Source of the DNA: Planctomycetaceae bacterium
GTDB lineage: Bacteria > Planctomycetota > Planctomycetia > Planctomycetales > Planctomycetaceae
Direction of reading: 5' to 3'
DNA: 17,526 bases
NCBI GenBank assembly: GCA_016795125.1
Contig: JAEUIG010000061.1
Coordinates: forward strand, 1-17,526
Of this stretch, positions 7,542 to 14,716 are shown piece after piece. The translations under genes were made by a program, and so were the position numbers. The first letter of the stretch is position 1, and every line of letters begins with the position of its first letter. Under the pieces are notes generated by a model. The model had not been told where the DNA came from and searched no databases. It saw only the letters and a list, made by a program, of their open reading frames with translations.

Positions 7542-7573
7542 GAGGTCCGTCCCATCGTCCAAAGTGCACTGCG

Positions 7574-7837
7574 ATGCTCTCGCTCACTCACGCCGCTCGA
7601 CAGTTGATCTGCAACATGCTTGGTGAGCAGGACGACGGCCTAGTGCTCAGGATTTCTGCCAGCCCCGATGGTCCGCACATCGCGATGGACCGGGTTCGCG
7701 TCGGCGATGGTACCTTCAATTTTGGCAGCAGATGCGTGCTGGCCGTTGACCAGATGGTCCTCCGGAAGATTGCCGGGCAAACGCTGGACGTCGAAGTCGT
7801 CGAAGGACGTTCTGCGCTGGTGCTCGTCGGTGAGTAG
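7574..7837 (+). CDS. HesB/IscA-like small protein without the cysteine motif, 87 aa
   Basis: The layout resembles A-type iron-sulfur carriers (HesB/IscA): an opening LSLTHAARQLICNML helix, strand LVLRISASPD, a charged turn, DRVRVGDGTFNFGSRCVLAVD, and a final TLDVEVVEGRSALVLV strand pair. Genuine IscA proteins use one Cys after the second strand and a C-terminal CxC to bind Fe-S or iron; neither is present, and the only cysteines are Cys13 and Cys54. It therefore probably keeps the fold but not cluster binding. The ATG at 7574 has only a weak RBS. It is compact and follows the cold-shock gene in the same orientation. The family assignment rests on pattern similarity only. Confidence 0.62.
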   Translation: MLSLTHAARQLICNMLGEQDDGLVLRISASPDGPHIAMDRVRVGDGTFNFGSRCVLAVDQMVLRKIAGQTLDVEVVEGRSALVLVGE

Positions 7838-7861
7838 TCGCGGCCAGGGAGTTTAGCCCTT

Positions 7862-8134
7862 ATGGGCTTTCAGCGGCATCCGAGTACTCGCCGACTCGGA
7901 ATGCTTTCCTCCGGAAGTCTTCAAACCCGTCAGGTCGTACCGATGCCTCTGATGGCCCGCCGACGGATTTGCCCAATCTGTACGGGTTCGGGACGCTGCA
8001 AGCAATGTCCCTCGCTCCCACGAGCCATTGTGGTCCCGGGTCGAGGCCACATGCTGGTTGAGTTCCTCAAGTGTCCCGACTGCAGGGATAGCGGTGTGTG
8101 CCGAGCGTGTGAAGGGCGCGGCGAAGCGGAATGA
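7862..8134 (+). CDS. Small double CxxC (DnaJ-type zinc finger-like) protein, up to 90 aa
   Basis: The C-terminal half carries two similar clusters, CPICTGSGRCKQC and CPDCRDSGVCRAC, each of the form CxxCxxSGxCxxC, separated by about 20 residues (VEFLK precedes the second). This resembles the DnaJ central zinc-binding domain, reduced to four Cys pairs that could bind two zinc ions. The start is uncertain: ATG 7862 has AGGGAG ten bases upstream, but the first 27 residues look unstructured, and Met codons at 7943 or 7952 would give a compact 63- or 60-residue protein. No J domain is present, so it is not a DnaJ. It may be a protein- or RNA-binding adaptor (inference). Confidence 0.68.
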   Translation: MGFQRHPSTRRLGMLSSGSLQTRQVVPMPLMARRRICPICTGSGRCKQCPSLPRAIVVPGRGHMLVEFLKCPDCRDSGVCRACEGRGEAE

Positions 8135-8183
8135 CGCGAATGGAGAATCGCGCGACAACAATCGTTATCGATGGAGGGTGTTC

Positions 8184-8429
8184 ATGCGATTCATCAGCGG
8201 CGTGTTTGCATGGTCGGTGGTAGCGGCATTCGCCACGTCGGTGTTCTGCCTCATGGCAGCGGACTTGGCGAGCGCCTTCGGTTACTCCTTGGATGACAGT
8301 TTGCTGCAAAGAACTCTGACAATCGTCGCACCCCTAGGTGTGGTTGCCTGCGGGATGTTCGTATGCACTCGAGTCAGGTGGGCACTGAACCAGGGTGACT
8401 CTGAAGCTGATTCAGATTCCGAGTCGTGA
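8184..8429 (+). CDS. Small membrane protein, two predicted helices, 81 aa
   Basis: The ATG at 8184 has a strong GGAGGG ribosome-binding site five bases upstream, which decides the start. Residues about 6-30 (VFAWSVVAAFATSVFCLM) and 44-62 (LTIVAPLGVVACGMFVC) form two hydrophobic segments with a short loop between them, followed by a basic stretch (TRVRWALNQ) and a very acidic tail (DSEADSDSES). The first segment could be a signal anchor. No family is recognised. Both ends are probably on the same side of the membrane; the basic residues beside the second helix suggest the cytoplasm (inference). Confidence 0.68.
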   Translation: MRFISGVFAWSVVAAFATSVFCLMAADLASAFGYSLDDSLLQRTLTIVAPLGVVACGMFVCTRVRWALNQGDSEADSDSES

Positions 8430-8443
8430 AGCGGTTCACTTGA

Positions 8444-8692
8444 GTGTGCCGTTTCTCACCGCGGCTCGTAAGTCGCCGTTGCCTACAATGCAATGAAGTT
8501 CCAAGTCACACACACCGGATCGGGTGCCTTATTCCAAAACAACGGAACACGTACGCCAAGCGTCAACGCGAGAACGAAAAGCGATTTAAGGCCGCTGCAA
8601 AGGCCGCAAAACGTGCAGCCCGAAAGCTGGTGCCGTCCGCTGAGCCGGCTGCAAATCTACCTCCTGTCGAAGCGTCGCTTCGCGTTGACTGA
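8444..8692 (+). CDS. Possible small Lys/Arg/Ala-rich protein, start unclear or frameshifted
   Basis: Only the second half looks like a protein: NTYAKRQRENEKRFKAAAK followed by AAKRAARKL, a basic helix reminiscent of very short bacterial TYAKRQRE-type proteins. The upstream part of this frame (GTG at 8444) reads as noncoding, while the neighbouring frame has an ATG at 8493 (MKFQVTHTGSG) that would need a one-base shift near 8540 to join it. It may be a decayed gene, or start at a rare codon. I list it because of the characteristic helix; the boundaries are not reliable. Confidence 0.3.
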   Translation: MCRFSPRLVSRRCLQCNEVPSHTHRIGCLIPKQRNTYAKRQRENEKRFKAAAKAAKRAARKLVPSAEPAANLPPVEASLRVD

Positions 8693-8776
8693 ACGGTACT
8701 AGCGCGCTTGGTCGTCGCAGCAATCCTTGAGGTTCATCCGCCTTGGACTCTGCATTCAGCCGGGCAGGAGCCAGCC

Positions 8777-9001
8777 GTGTATGTTGTTCACGTGAATCTT
8801 GGAACGAGCACGGCAACGATCCATCGCATCGGAGGCTGCGGCTCGCAGAGGAAACCATCGTCACGGTCAGCGGAGGGCCTGGACGAGTGGAGCTATCCCA
8901 TCAAGAGCTTGAGACAGGCGCGGGACTACGCGCTGATGGCGCGCACGCAGCAGACAATGGATTGTGAAACCTGCGGGCAGAACGGTGAATTTGGAGCCTG
9001 A
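8777..9001 (+). CDS. Small hypothetical protein with C-terminal CxxC, 74 aa
   Basis: I chose the GTG at 8777, because GGCAGGAG lies about six bases upstream; the frame is also open further upstream from a TTG at 8708. The protein begins with a strand (VYVVHVNLGTSTATIHRIGGC), has a variable basic middle, then DEWSYPIKSLRQARDYALMA and a final CETCGQNG. The order strand, HRxxxC, aromatic-Trp turn, Ala-rich helix and CxxC is the layout of small unassigned proteins seen in accessory regions; His, Cys and the CxxC could hold one zinc ion (inference). No function is known to me. It is the last plus-strand gene before a convergent minus-strand gene. Confidence 0.55.
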   Translation: MYVVHVNLGTSTATIHRIGGCGSQRKPSSRSAEGLDEWSYPIKSLRQARDYALMARTQQTMDCETCGQNGEFGA

Positions 9002-9012
9002 AGCACAGGTAG

Positions 9013-9504
9013 TCATACGGTACGGCGCAGCTGGTCGATCGACGTGGTCGCACTGCGACGCCATTCGCGAGCCTTAAGTTCCGCCAATTCCGCTTCGAGT
9101 TTCTTGCGTCCATCGTCCTTCGCCGTCCGCTCAGTCTCTGCTGCAGCCGCCGTCTGATCGGCAGCAGTCGCTTCCCATTGAGAGCAGACATCCTCAGTTT
9201 CTGCGAGCGAGGCAAGGCCTGCGACATTCCAATTCGCGCTGGACTCTCCGGCATGCGCGGCCCGCCAACGTCTCAGGAGGGCGGACAGTGCGAGGCGGGC
9301 CCTCTTGTGAAGTGTGGAATTGACAACTGCCACATCCCGCAACTGGTCGCTCGTGACTTGGTCGCGCAGCGACAGCCCGTCGATGGCTTTCGTCGCCGAA
9401 TCGAAAGCACGTTTCGCCGTTATCGCCTGGGTGGCGGTATCGTCCGAGACGAATCGCTCGAATCGTTCCAGCCGGTACTTGCCTCCATTGCCCAAACGAC
9501 ACAA
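9013..9504 (-). CDS. Hypothetical helical protein beside the tRNA, up to 163 aa
   Basis: I do not recognise this protein. The frame reads like a real helical protein: LRDVAVVNSTLHKRARLALS, LLRRWRAAH, then an Ala/Glu/Lys coiled-coil-like segment (AAAETERTAKDDGRKKLEAE, LAELKAREWRR). There is no ATG; the frame can begin at a TTG (9502-9504 or 9493-9495), and the first of these falls inside the stem-loop after the tRNA. It might therefore be 5'-truncated. It lies directly downstream of the tRNA on the same strand, the place where integrases of tRNA-targeting elements often sit, but no tyrosine- or serine-recombinase motif is visible. Confidence 0.45.
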   Translation of the reverse strand: MCRLGNGGKYRLERFERFVSDDTATQAITAKRAFDSATKAIDGLSLRDQVTSDQLRDVAVVNSTLHKRARLALSALLRRWRAAHAGESSANWNVAGLASLAETEDVCSQWEATAADQTAAAAETERTAKDDGRKKLEAELAELKAREWRRSATTSIDQLRRTV

Positions 9505-9526
9505 CCCGCTGACGTTCAGCGGGTTG
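9502..9526 (-). terminator. Hairpin terminator downstream of the tRNA
   Basis: CAACCCGCTGA (9502-9512), loop CGT, and TCAGCGGGTTG (9516-9526) form a perfect 11-bp stem. On the minus strand it starts 5 bases after the tRNA discriminator base. The following T-run is poor (TGTCGTTTG), but position and stability suggest transcript end or processing. A decayed copy of the 9511-9526 side lies next to the truncated tRNA. Confidence 0.7.
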
Positions 9527-9531
9527 CGAAT

Positions 9532-9605
<74 letters not shown>

Positions 9606-9624
9606 GCGAATTGTTCCGCACGGC

Positions 9625-9653
9625 ATCGTAGGCGCGAGGGGCGGGGTTCTCAA
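9625..9653 (-). promoter_or_regulatory. tRNA promoter
   Basis: On the minus strand TTGAGA (9648-9653) and TACGAT (9625-9630) are separated by 17 bases, and the -10 element ends 19 bases before the tRNA 5' end. Spacing and position fit a sigma70-type stable-RNA promoter. Confidence 0.6.
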
Positions 9654-10013
9654 CTGCCTGTCCACGGTCCGCGACAGGCGATGCGCTCATCCTCCAGCGA
9701 CGTACTGCGACCCTGTCGCAGTATTGCTGCATCCGGCGTCAATCCTTTAATCAGCTCACGTCGATCCATGCGAGCAGACATTAGGGCACCGAACCGAATC
9801 GCCAGTGGCGTCGCGTGACGGTGAACGGCTGTCGGCGTTCTGATGCCCCTTGTACTTTGCGCGGCCACTGCGACTTCAAGGCGTTGCGTCGATCTCCGGA
9901 CCTCGGAAACAGTCGCTCCGGCAGCCTGCTAACCCATCTTGCCGGAATTCGCAGGCTGGGATACCATCCGCCCCCCTTTCCGCCGGCCCGCGTCCGCCGG
10001 GAGTATCCCGCTC
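9654..10013. other. Intergenic DNA
   Basis: I see no convincing gene here. A minus-strand frame at 9650-9868 contains MDRRELIKGL, reminiscent of a twin-arginine start, but it ends after 43 codons and has no support. The stretch also holds the leader of the next plus-strand gene, with a GGGAG ten bases before its GTG. Confidence 0.5.
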
Positions 10014-10508
10014 GTGGAATACAGTTTTCGTCCCCTCGGAAAAACCTGCGCTGCGACCGGCGGTCCACTCCAGCCGGGCACGTTCGTGCATTCCGTATTG
10101 ATCGAACGCCAGGGGAACTTCGAGCGGCTCGATTTTTCGCCCGCAGGCTGGAACGGCATGCCGAGCGGCGCACTGGCACGGTGGCGGTGCCGGGTCCCGG
10201 AATCGCTGCGGCCGCGCGAAACGCCTCTCGATCCGGAAGCCCTGCTGACATATTTCGAACAGCTCGTGGAAGACGCGAACCCGGCACATCACAAGCTGCG
10301 GTACGTGCTGGCGCTGTTCCTGCTGCAGCGGCGACGATTGAAGCTCGACGGCTCGCGCACGGACGGGGCCGACGAATTCCTGCAGGTGTCGGGATCACGC
10401 GGCGAAGGGCCGTATGAGATTCTCGACCAGCAGCTCCCGGAACCGGAGATCAAGCAGTTACAGGCGGAGATCGGCCAGTTGGTGGCCAGCGGCTGGAACG
10501 CGGCGTAG
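10014..10508 (+). CDS. Conserved planctomycete-type hypothetical protein, 164 aa
   Basis: I chose the GTG at 10014 because the recognisable sequence begins there (VEYSFRPLGKTCAATGGPL); the frame is open upstream, but that part looks unrelated. The protein continues VHSVLIERQGNFERLDFS, GWNGMPSGALARWRCRVPE, LTYFEQLVEDANPAHHKLRY, VLALFLLQRRRLKLDGSR and GPYEILDQQLPEPEIKQLQ. The Cys of KTCAATG and of RWRCRV might form a metal or disulfide site. There is no signal peptide and no membrane segment, so it is cytosolic. The pattern reads like a conserved single-domain protein; its function is unknown. The lipoprotein gene follows after 33 bases, suggesting an operon. Confidence 0.75.
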   Translation: MEYSFRPLGKTCAATGGPLQPGTFVHSVLIERQGNFERLDFSPAGWNGMPSGALARWRCRVPESLRPRETPLDPEALLTYFEQLVEDANPAHHKLRYVLALFLLQRRRLKLDGSRTDGADEFLQVSGSRGEGPYEILDQQLPEPEIKQLQAEIGQLVASGWNAA

Positions 10509-10541
10509 CCGGCATAGCGACGTGGAACGTCGCCTGACGGG

Positions 10542-11657
10542 ATGGAATCCACAATGCGGTGCATGGCGGCGTGCCTGGCGATCGCGATCCTGCTGCCGGC
10601 GAGCAGCGGCTGCGGTCGTCTTACGCGCCTGTCGATCTTCAAGCGACCCGAGCCGTGCACGTTCAATCCGCGGGCGACGAAGGAAGAGATCGTCGCGCAC
10701 GTGAACCGGTTTGTGACGGAAGAGGGCGCTCGGCCGCCGCTGACGTCGTGGCGCGCTATGCAGGCGCGGGTCACGCTGCCCGGGATGCCCGGCGTTCCGG
10801 CGACGGTTGTCGTGGAGGCGCCGTCGCGCGTGCGGATTCGGGCAGCGATGTACGTCAGCAATTCCGAGCTGGCGGATGTCGGCTGCAATGAAGAGGAAAT
10901 CTGGATGTGGCACAAGTTCGCGCCGCAGGAGATCGTGACCATCAAGCACGAGCACGTCTCGCAGGCGCTGCAGCAGATGCCAATCCCGCTCGACCCCGAT
11001 TGGATGATGGAGGTGCTCGGCGTCGCACCGGTCGATCTGAGCGCCTCGCAGCTGCGCCGTCCGAACGATCCGAATGCCAGGTGGGTCGACCTGGTTTCGC
11101 AGCTGACGACGCCGAACGGCGAGACCGTTGTGCGCGTGGTCCGGTTCAACCTGTGCCACGGGCAGATCGTCGAGCACCGGATCGAGCGACCGGACGGCAC
11201 CCCGCTCGCCATCGCCAAGCTCGGCGACTATTCGGCGGACAGCAGCGGCGCGTTCATGATGCCGCACCTGGTCGAGATCGAATGCCCGGGCATGCCCCAG
11301 CCCTCCGGCCGGACCGAGACGGCCAGCCTGCGGCTGGAACTGGGGCCGATTTATGCGAACCCCGCGCGGCTGGCGGATGCGGAATGGCAGGTACCGCACC
11401 AGAATGGCGTGACGCGACGCCAGTTTGTTCCGCCGGGCGCCGCACCGATCCGCACGGCGGACCCGCGCGGGCGTTTCCGCGAACCCCTGCTGCGCGACGC
11501 CTCCGCCGAATCGACCACGCGCATGGACGTCATCGAGCAGGCGGGGTCTGCCAGCGTGCGGCCTGAAGCGTATTCTCCAGGAGCATTGCGATCGTCATCG
11601 GACCCACTCCCCCCGGAACGGGAGTCAGCGCCCCGGCCGTTTCCTGCACGGCCGTGA
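10542..11657 (+). CDS. Conserved lipoprotein, 371 aa
   Basis: A short signal peptide (MRCMAACLAIAILLPASSGC) ends in a lipobox SSGC, so the protein should be exported and lipid-anchored. The start is the ATG at 10542 or 10554; GGGATGGA lies close to both. Residues 40-290 contain IVAHVNRFV, LTSWRAMQARVTLPGMPGV, TVVVEAPSRVRIRA, a Trp-rich EEEIWMWHKF, EVLGVAPVDLS and repeated short strands with a hydrophobic pattern resembling LolA/LolB-like lipoprotein-binding folds (weak inference). The C-terminal 80 residues are Pro/Arg/Ser-rich and probably disordered. The last 128 bases lie over the 3' end of folD on the other strand, so the tail is constrained by, or only permitted by, the folD sequence. 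Function unknown. Confidence 0.82.
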   Translation: MESTMRCMAACLAIAILLPASSGCGRLTRLSIFKRPEPCTFNPRATKEEIVAHVNRFVTEEGARPPLTSWRAMQARVTLPGMPGVPATVVVEAPSRVRIRAAMYVSNSELADVGCNEEEIWMWHKFAPQEIVTIKHEHVSQALQQMPIPLDPDWMMEVLGVAPVDLSASQLRRPNDPNARWVDLVSQLTTPNGETVVRVVRFNLCHGQIVEHRIERPDGTPLAIAKLGDYSADSSGAFMMPHLVEIECPGMPQPSGRTETASLRLELGPIYANPARLADAEWQVPHQNGVTRRQFVPPGAAPIRTADPRGRFREPLLRDASAESTTRMDVIEQAGSASVRPEAYSPGALRSSSDPLPPERESAPRPFPARP

Positions 11658-12405
11658 AATCGACGTCGCCGACGAGCCGCCCATCGTCGAGCCGGTTGAT
11701 TCCCACGTCGATGACCGCAGCCCCCGGCTTGACCATGTCGGCCGTCACGAACTCGGGCCGCCCGATCGCCGCAATCAGGATGTCGGCCTGACGGGTGATC
11801 GCCGCCACGTCGCGCGTCCGGCTGTGACAGACCGTCACCGTGGCATCGGCGACCGCACCCTTCTGCATCAGCAGGAGCGCCATCGGCTTGCCGACGATCT
11901 CGCTGCGCCCGAGCACGACGGCGTGCGCCCCGGCGGTCTGGACACCGGCGGCCTGCAGCAGTCGCTGGCAGCCGTGCGGCGTGCACGGCAGAAACCGCGG
12001 CCGCCCCTGGACGATCAGCCCCACGTTGTGCGGGTGAAACGCATCGACGTCTTTCAGCGGATCGACGGTGTCGAGGATGGCCGTCTCGTCGATCTGTTTC
12101 GGCAGCGGAAGCTGGACGAGGATCCCGTGGACGGCGCGATCGGCGTTGAGGGTGGCGACGAGCTCGAGAAGTTCCGCCTGGGACGCATTGCCCGCCAGGC
12201 GATGCAGGCTGCTGGCAATGCCGCAGCCCTCGCAGGCCTTGCGCTTGTTGCGGACATAAACCTCGCTCGCCGGATTCTCGCCGACGAGGACTGCCGCCAG
12301 ATGCGGGACGACGCCCGTTTCGGCGCGGAAGTGATTTGTGCGTTCGGCAATCTCGGCGCGGATGCCGGCCGCAATCGCCTTGCCATCAATAAGTCGTGCT
12401 GACAC
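11530..12405 (-). CDS. folD: Bifunctional methylenetetrahydrofolate dehydrogenase/cyclohydrolase FolD, 291 aa
   Basis: FolD interconverts 5,10-methylene-, 5,10-methenyl- and 10-formyl-tetrahydrofolate in the cytosol, using NADP. The sequence has every hallmark: SARLIDGKAIA at the start, catalytic Tyr50 and Lys54 in SEVYVRNKRKACE, GILVQLPLPKQI, DVDAFHP, CTPHGC, the nucleotide-binding VVLGRSEIVGKPMALLL, VCHSRT, DILIAAIGRPEFV, VIDVGIN, GDVDF and TPVPGGVGPMTIAMLLENT. I chose the GTG at 12403-12405: AGGAG lies nine to ten bases upstream and the family start aligns there, whereas the open frame further upstream does not. It lies 68 bases after the degenerate protease gene and may be the last gene of that operon. 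One-carbon chemistry links it loosely with the methionine genes at the other end of the window, but they are far apart. Confidence 0.97.
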   Translation of the reverse strand: MSARLIDGKAIAAGIRAEIAERTNHFRAETGVVPHLAAVLVGENPASEVYVRNKRKACEGCGIASSLHRLAGNASQAELLELVATLNADRAVHGILVQLPLPKQIDETAILDTVDPLKDVDAFHPHNVGLIVQGRPRFLPCTPHGCQRLLQAAGVQTAGAHAVVLGRSEIVGKPMALLLMQKGAVADATVTVCHSRTRDVAAITRQADILIAAIGRPEFVTADMVKPGAAVIDVGINRLDDGRLVGDVDFTAVQETAGALTPVPGGVGPMTIAMLLENTLQAARWQTPPAR

Positions 12406-12473
12406 CGGGTCGATTCTCCTGAACCCCGGTATGGCATGGCGGCCGCGAATCCGCAAGCGTGCGTGGGCGGCGG

Positions 12474-13571
12474 CTATTGTGCTGAAGAGTCGATCGATGT
12501 TTCGACCGGGGCGTCCGGGGCCGCTTCCTCGCCGGCAACGGCCGGTTCCGCCTCGGCGGTGCTGCGAAGGCTGGTCAGCACCGAGATCACGACGTCGGCC
12601 GGCAGTGCGAACGTCTCGGTCCGTCCGGCTCGGGCGATGTTCAGCCCCACGGCGTCGCCGTTGAGGTCCACGATCGGACCGCCGCAGTCCTCCGGGGCGA
12701 GGACCGTATCATGCTGCAGAACGGCCGAAAAACCGGTGCGCCGCAGGCTCAACTCGCCTCCCATATGGTTCTGTTCGGCGATCCGGCTGAGGAACTGTCC
12801 GAAGGGGTGCGTCAGCGTGGCTGGACGCACCATCTCGGTGTCGCCGCGACGGATCGTGATGTCCAGCGTGGTCCCCGGTTCGTACTGGCGAATGAGACGC
12901 ACCAGCGATTCGCGGCTGTCAATGGTCTTGTCGGCGACGCGCATGATCACGTCGCCCCGCTGCAACTCGGCGTTTGCGGCAGCGCTCTCCGCGACCACGT
13001 CCTTGATCTGGGCCACGCCGTCCAGGTCTTCCAGGCGCACGCCCAGCACGCCGCTGATTTTCTCCGCCGTGATCTTCCGGCGACGAACGCTGACGATGCC
13101 GACGGCCACCGGACGCGAATCCTGACCACAGGTGGCGAGCCAGTCGCCGACCACCGGGTCGGCGCCCGCCTTCCAGCGGATCGGCGTGAGACCAGTGGCC
13201 GCGACCCGGAACAGGGCGAGATCGGAGTCCAGGTCGTACGCACGCTGCTCGATCGGAAGTTCGCGGCCGTCGGGCAGCCGGCATCGCAGCGTGCCCGTGA
13301 GATCGCTGCCCTTCGTGACGATCCAGCCGTCGGCATCGACGATCGCGCCGAGGCGGATGGTTTTCTCGTCGCTCAGGATGCGGACAGTCGCTTGCTGTGC
13401 GGCCTGCACGACCTCCTTGAATGCGCCGCGCAGGTCCCCGTCATCGTCCAGCCAGCTTCCTGCAAAGTGCGCGTCCTCGGCGGGAATCGCCGTCGGCAAC
13501 GCCAGCACGGCCACGACCAGCGGGACCAGCCGGCGCAGGCAATTGCGGAAATCAGTTCGAGGCGTGCCCAT
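12474..13571 (-). CDS. Degenerate trypsin-like protease with PDZ domain inserted in the fold, 365 aa
   Basis: A signal peptide (LVPLVVAVLALPTAIPA) indicates export. Residues about 55-165 match the first barrel of DegP-type proteases: GAIVDADGWIVT, then KGSDL where TAAHV is expected (the catalytic His is Ser89), and LDSDLALFRV with a plausible Asp117. After GIVSVRRRK a PDZ-like domain (about 172-250: GVLGVRLEDL, QRGDVIMRVADKTI, LDITIRRGD) is inserted before the second-barrel motif, which reads PEDCGGPIVDLNGDAVGLN at 293-311, so the catalytic Ser is Cys296. Two of three triad residues are thus replaced; it is probably a binding or regulatory pseudoprotease. It lies 53 bases after the intact protease gene, in the same orientation, so the two may form a complex (inference). 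The C-terminal tail is acidic and Ala-rich. Confidence 0.85.
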   Translation of the reverse strand: MGTPRTDFRNCLRRLVPLVVAVLALPTAIPAEDAHFAGSWLDDDGDLRGAFKEVVQAAQQATVRILSDEKTIRLGAIVDADGWIVTKGSDLTGTLRCRLPDGRELPIEQRAYDLDSDLALFRVAATGLTPIRWKAGADPVVGDWLATCGQDSRPVAVGIVSVRRRKITAEKISGVLGVRLEDLDGVAQIKDVVAESAAANAELQRGDVIMRVADKTIDSRESLVRLIRQYEPGTTLDITIRRGDTEMVRPATLTHPFGQFLSRIAEQNHMGGELSLRRTGFSAVLQHDTVLAPEDCGGPIVDLNGDAVGLNIARAGRTETFALPADVVISVLTSLRSTAEAEPAVAGEEAAPDAPVETSIDSSAQ

Positions 13572-13624
13572 CAGCGTTTTTGACTCATTCCCTGGATCGG
13601 TCCGCCGGCATCGGCGCCGGCAAT

Positions 13625-14716
13625 TCAGTCGAATCGAAAGCCGAGCCGGACCTTGACTTCCACGAGCTTTCCGTCACGGAGCAGTTCGAGTTTCACCTCC
13701 CGCCGGGGCTGGTACGTGCCGACGAGTTCGATGAGCTGCGCGAGAGTTGCCACCTTGCGTGCGCCAAACGTGACCAGGATGTCGCCGACCTTGATTTTCG
13801 CATCGTCGGCCGGATCGCCGGGATGCACCGTGGTGACCTCCAGCCCCGCTGCATGCGGCTTGCCCGAAATCCCAAGCAGCGCGCCGCTGTGCGAATTGAA
13901 CGACTCGGACGTCGTCAGACGTTCCCAGGACTGCGAGTATGCCACGATCGGCACGTGAAAGTTCAACTGCGTCTCTTCGCCGATCCGGCTGTTGATGCCG
14001 ATGACGCGCCCCTGCATGTCGAACAGCGGGCCGCCGGAGTCCCCCCCCACCAGTTCGCAGTCGGACTGGATCACGCGCTTGGTGGCAAACAGCACGCGCC
14101 CGAGCCGCATCACCGGGGGACGGCCGTCGTGATAACCGCCCGGATGACCGGCCGCCACGCACCATTCGCCGAACTCGATCGACTGTGCCGGCGCCATGTC
14201 GGCGTGCGGCCAGTCGGCGCCCTGATCGATTTTGATGAGGCCCGCGTCCAGCGTGTCGTCGCGGCCCAGTGTCATTCCTGTGACGGTCCGGCCGTCGTGC
14301 AGGACGATGGCATCCACCCGGCGACCGGGTTTCCCGCTGACATGCGCCGCGGTGAGGATATAGCCGTTGTTCGTCACGATCACGCCGCTGCCCTGGGCCG
14401 GACCGATCTGGATGCTGACCGTGCAGGCGGACAACTTCTCGACGAGCGTCCGCAGGTGGTCCTGCAGTTCGCGCAGGTCGTCCACACTTTCGGGGACGCG
14501 CTTGCTGAAGACCGCCGGGAGTTCGGGATCGGCCGGCGCCGACTCCTCGGAGTCCGGAGCGGCGGGTGCGGATTCGACAGCCGCCGTTGGCTCCTCGGGC
14601 GAAGCGGGAGCCGGCGCGTCCTCGGCCGCGGGGGCGGATGCCAAGACCGCGAACCAGCAGCACAGTCCGCCGACTGTGAGCAGATGACGGACCGCGGGAG
14701 ACCACCGTCGCCGCAT
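13625..14716 (-). CDS. DegP/HtrA-like serine protease with C-terminal PDZ domain, 363 aa
   Basis: The ATG at 14714-14716 follows TCAGGAG at good spacing. A signal peptide (HLLTVGGLCCWFAVLASAPA) and a Pro/Ala/Glu-rich linker (about residues 30-65) precede a short helix and the protease domain. The catalytic triad is intact: His125 in ILTAAHV, Asp157 in TLDAGLIKI, Ser227 in VGGDSGGPL. The PDZ domain follows at about 268-355 (GLEVTTVHPGDPADDAKIKV, GDILVTFGARKV, KLELLRDGKLVEVKVRL). Family knowledge: such periplasmic or envelope proteases degrade misfolded proteins and recognise C-termini through PDZ. There is one PDZ rather than the two of E. coli DegP, as in DegS. It heads a probable operon with the degenerate paralog and perhaps folD. 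Confidence 0.94.
   Translation of the reverse strand: MRRRWSPAVRHLLTVGGLCCWFAVLASAPAAEDAPAPASPEEPTAAVESAPAAPDSEESAPADPELPAVFSKRVPESVDDLRELQDHLRTLVEKLSACTVSIQIGPAQGSGVIVTNNGYILTAAHVSGKPGRRVDAIVLHDGRTVTGMTLGRDDTLDAGLIKIDQGADWPHADMAPAQSIEFGEWCVAAGHPGGYHDGRPPVMRLGRVLFATKRVIQSDCELVGGDSGGPLFDMQGRVIGINSRIGEETQLNFHVPIVAYSQSWERLTTSESFNSHSGALLGISGKPHAAGLEVTTVHPGDPADDAKIKVGDILVTFGARKVATLAQLIELVGTYQPRREVKLELLRDGKLVEVKVRLGFRFD

Noticed and set aside
9013..9504. Integrase adjacent to the tRNA
   Set aside because: I looked for R..HxxR..Y (tyrosine recombinase) and N-terminal serine recombinase patterns; neither is present in this protein.
9650..9868. Minus-strand frame with MSARMDRRELIKGL, like a twin-arginine signal start
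   Set aside because: It stops after 43 codons from that Met, has no hydrophobic segment after the arginines and no continuation in another frame.
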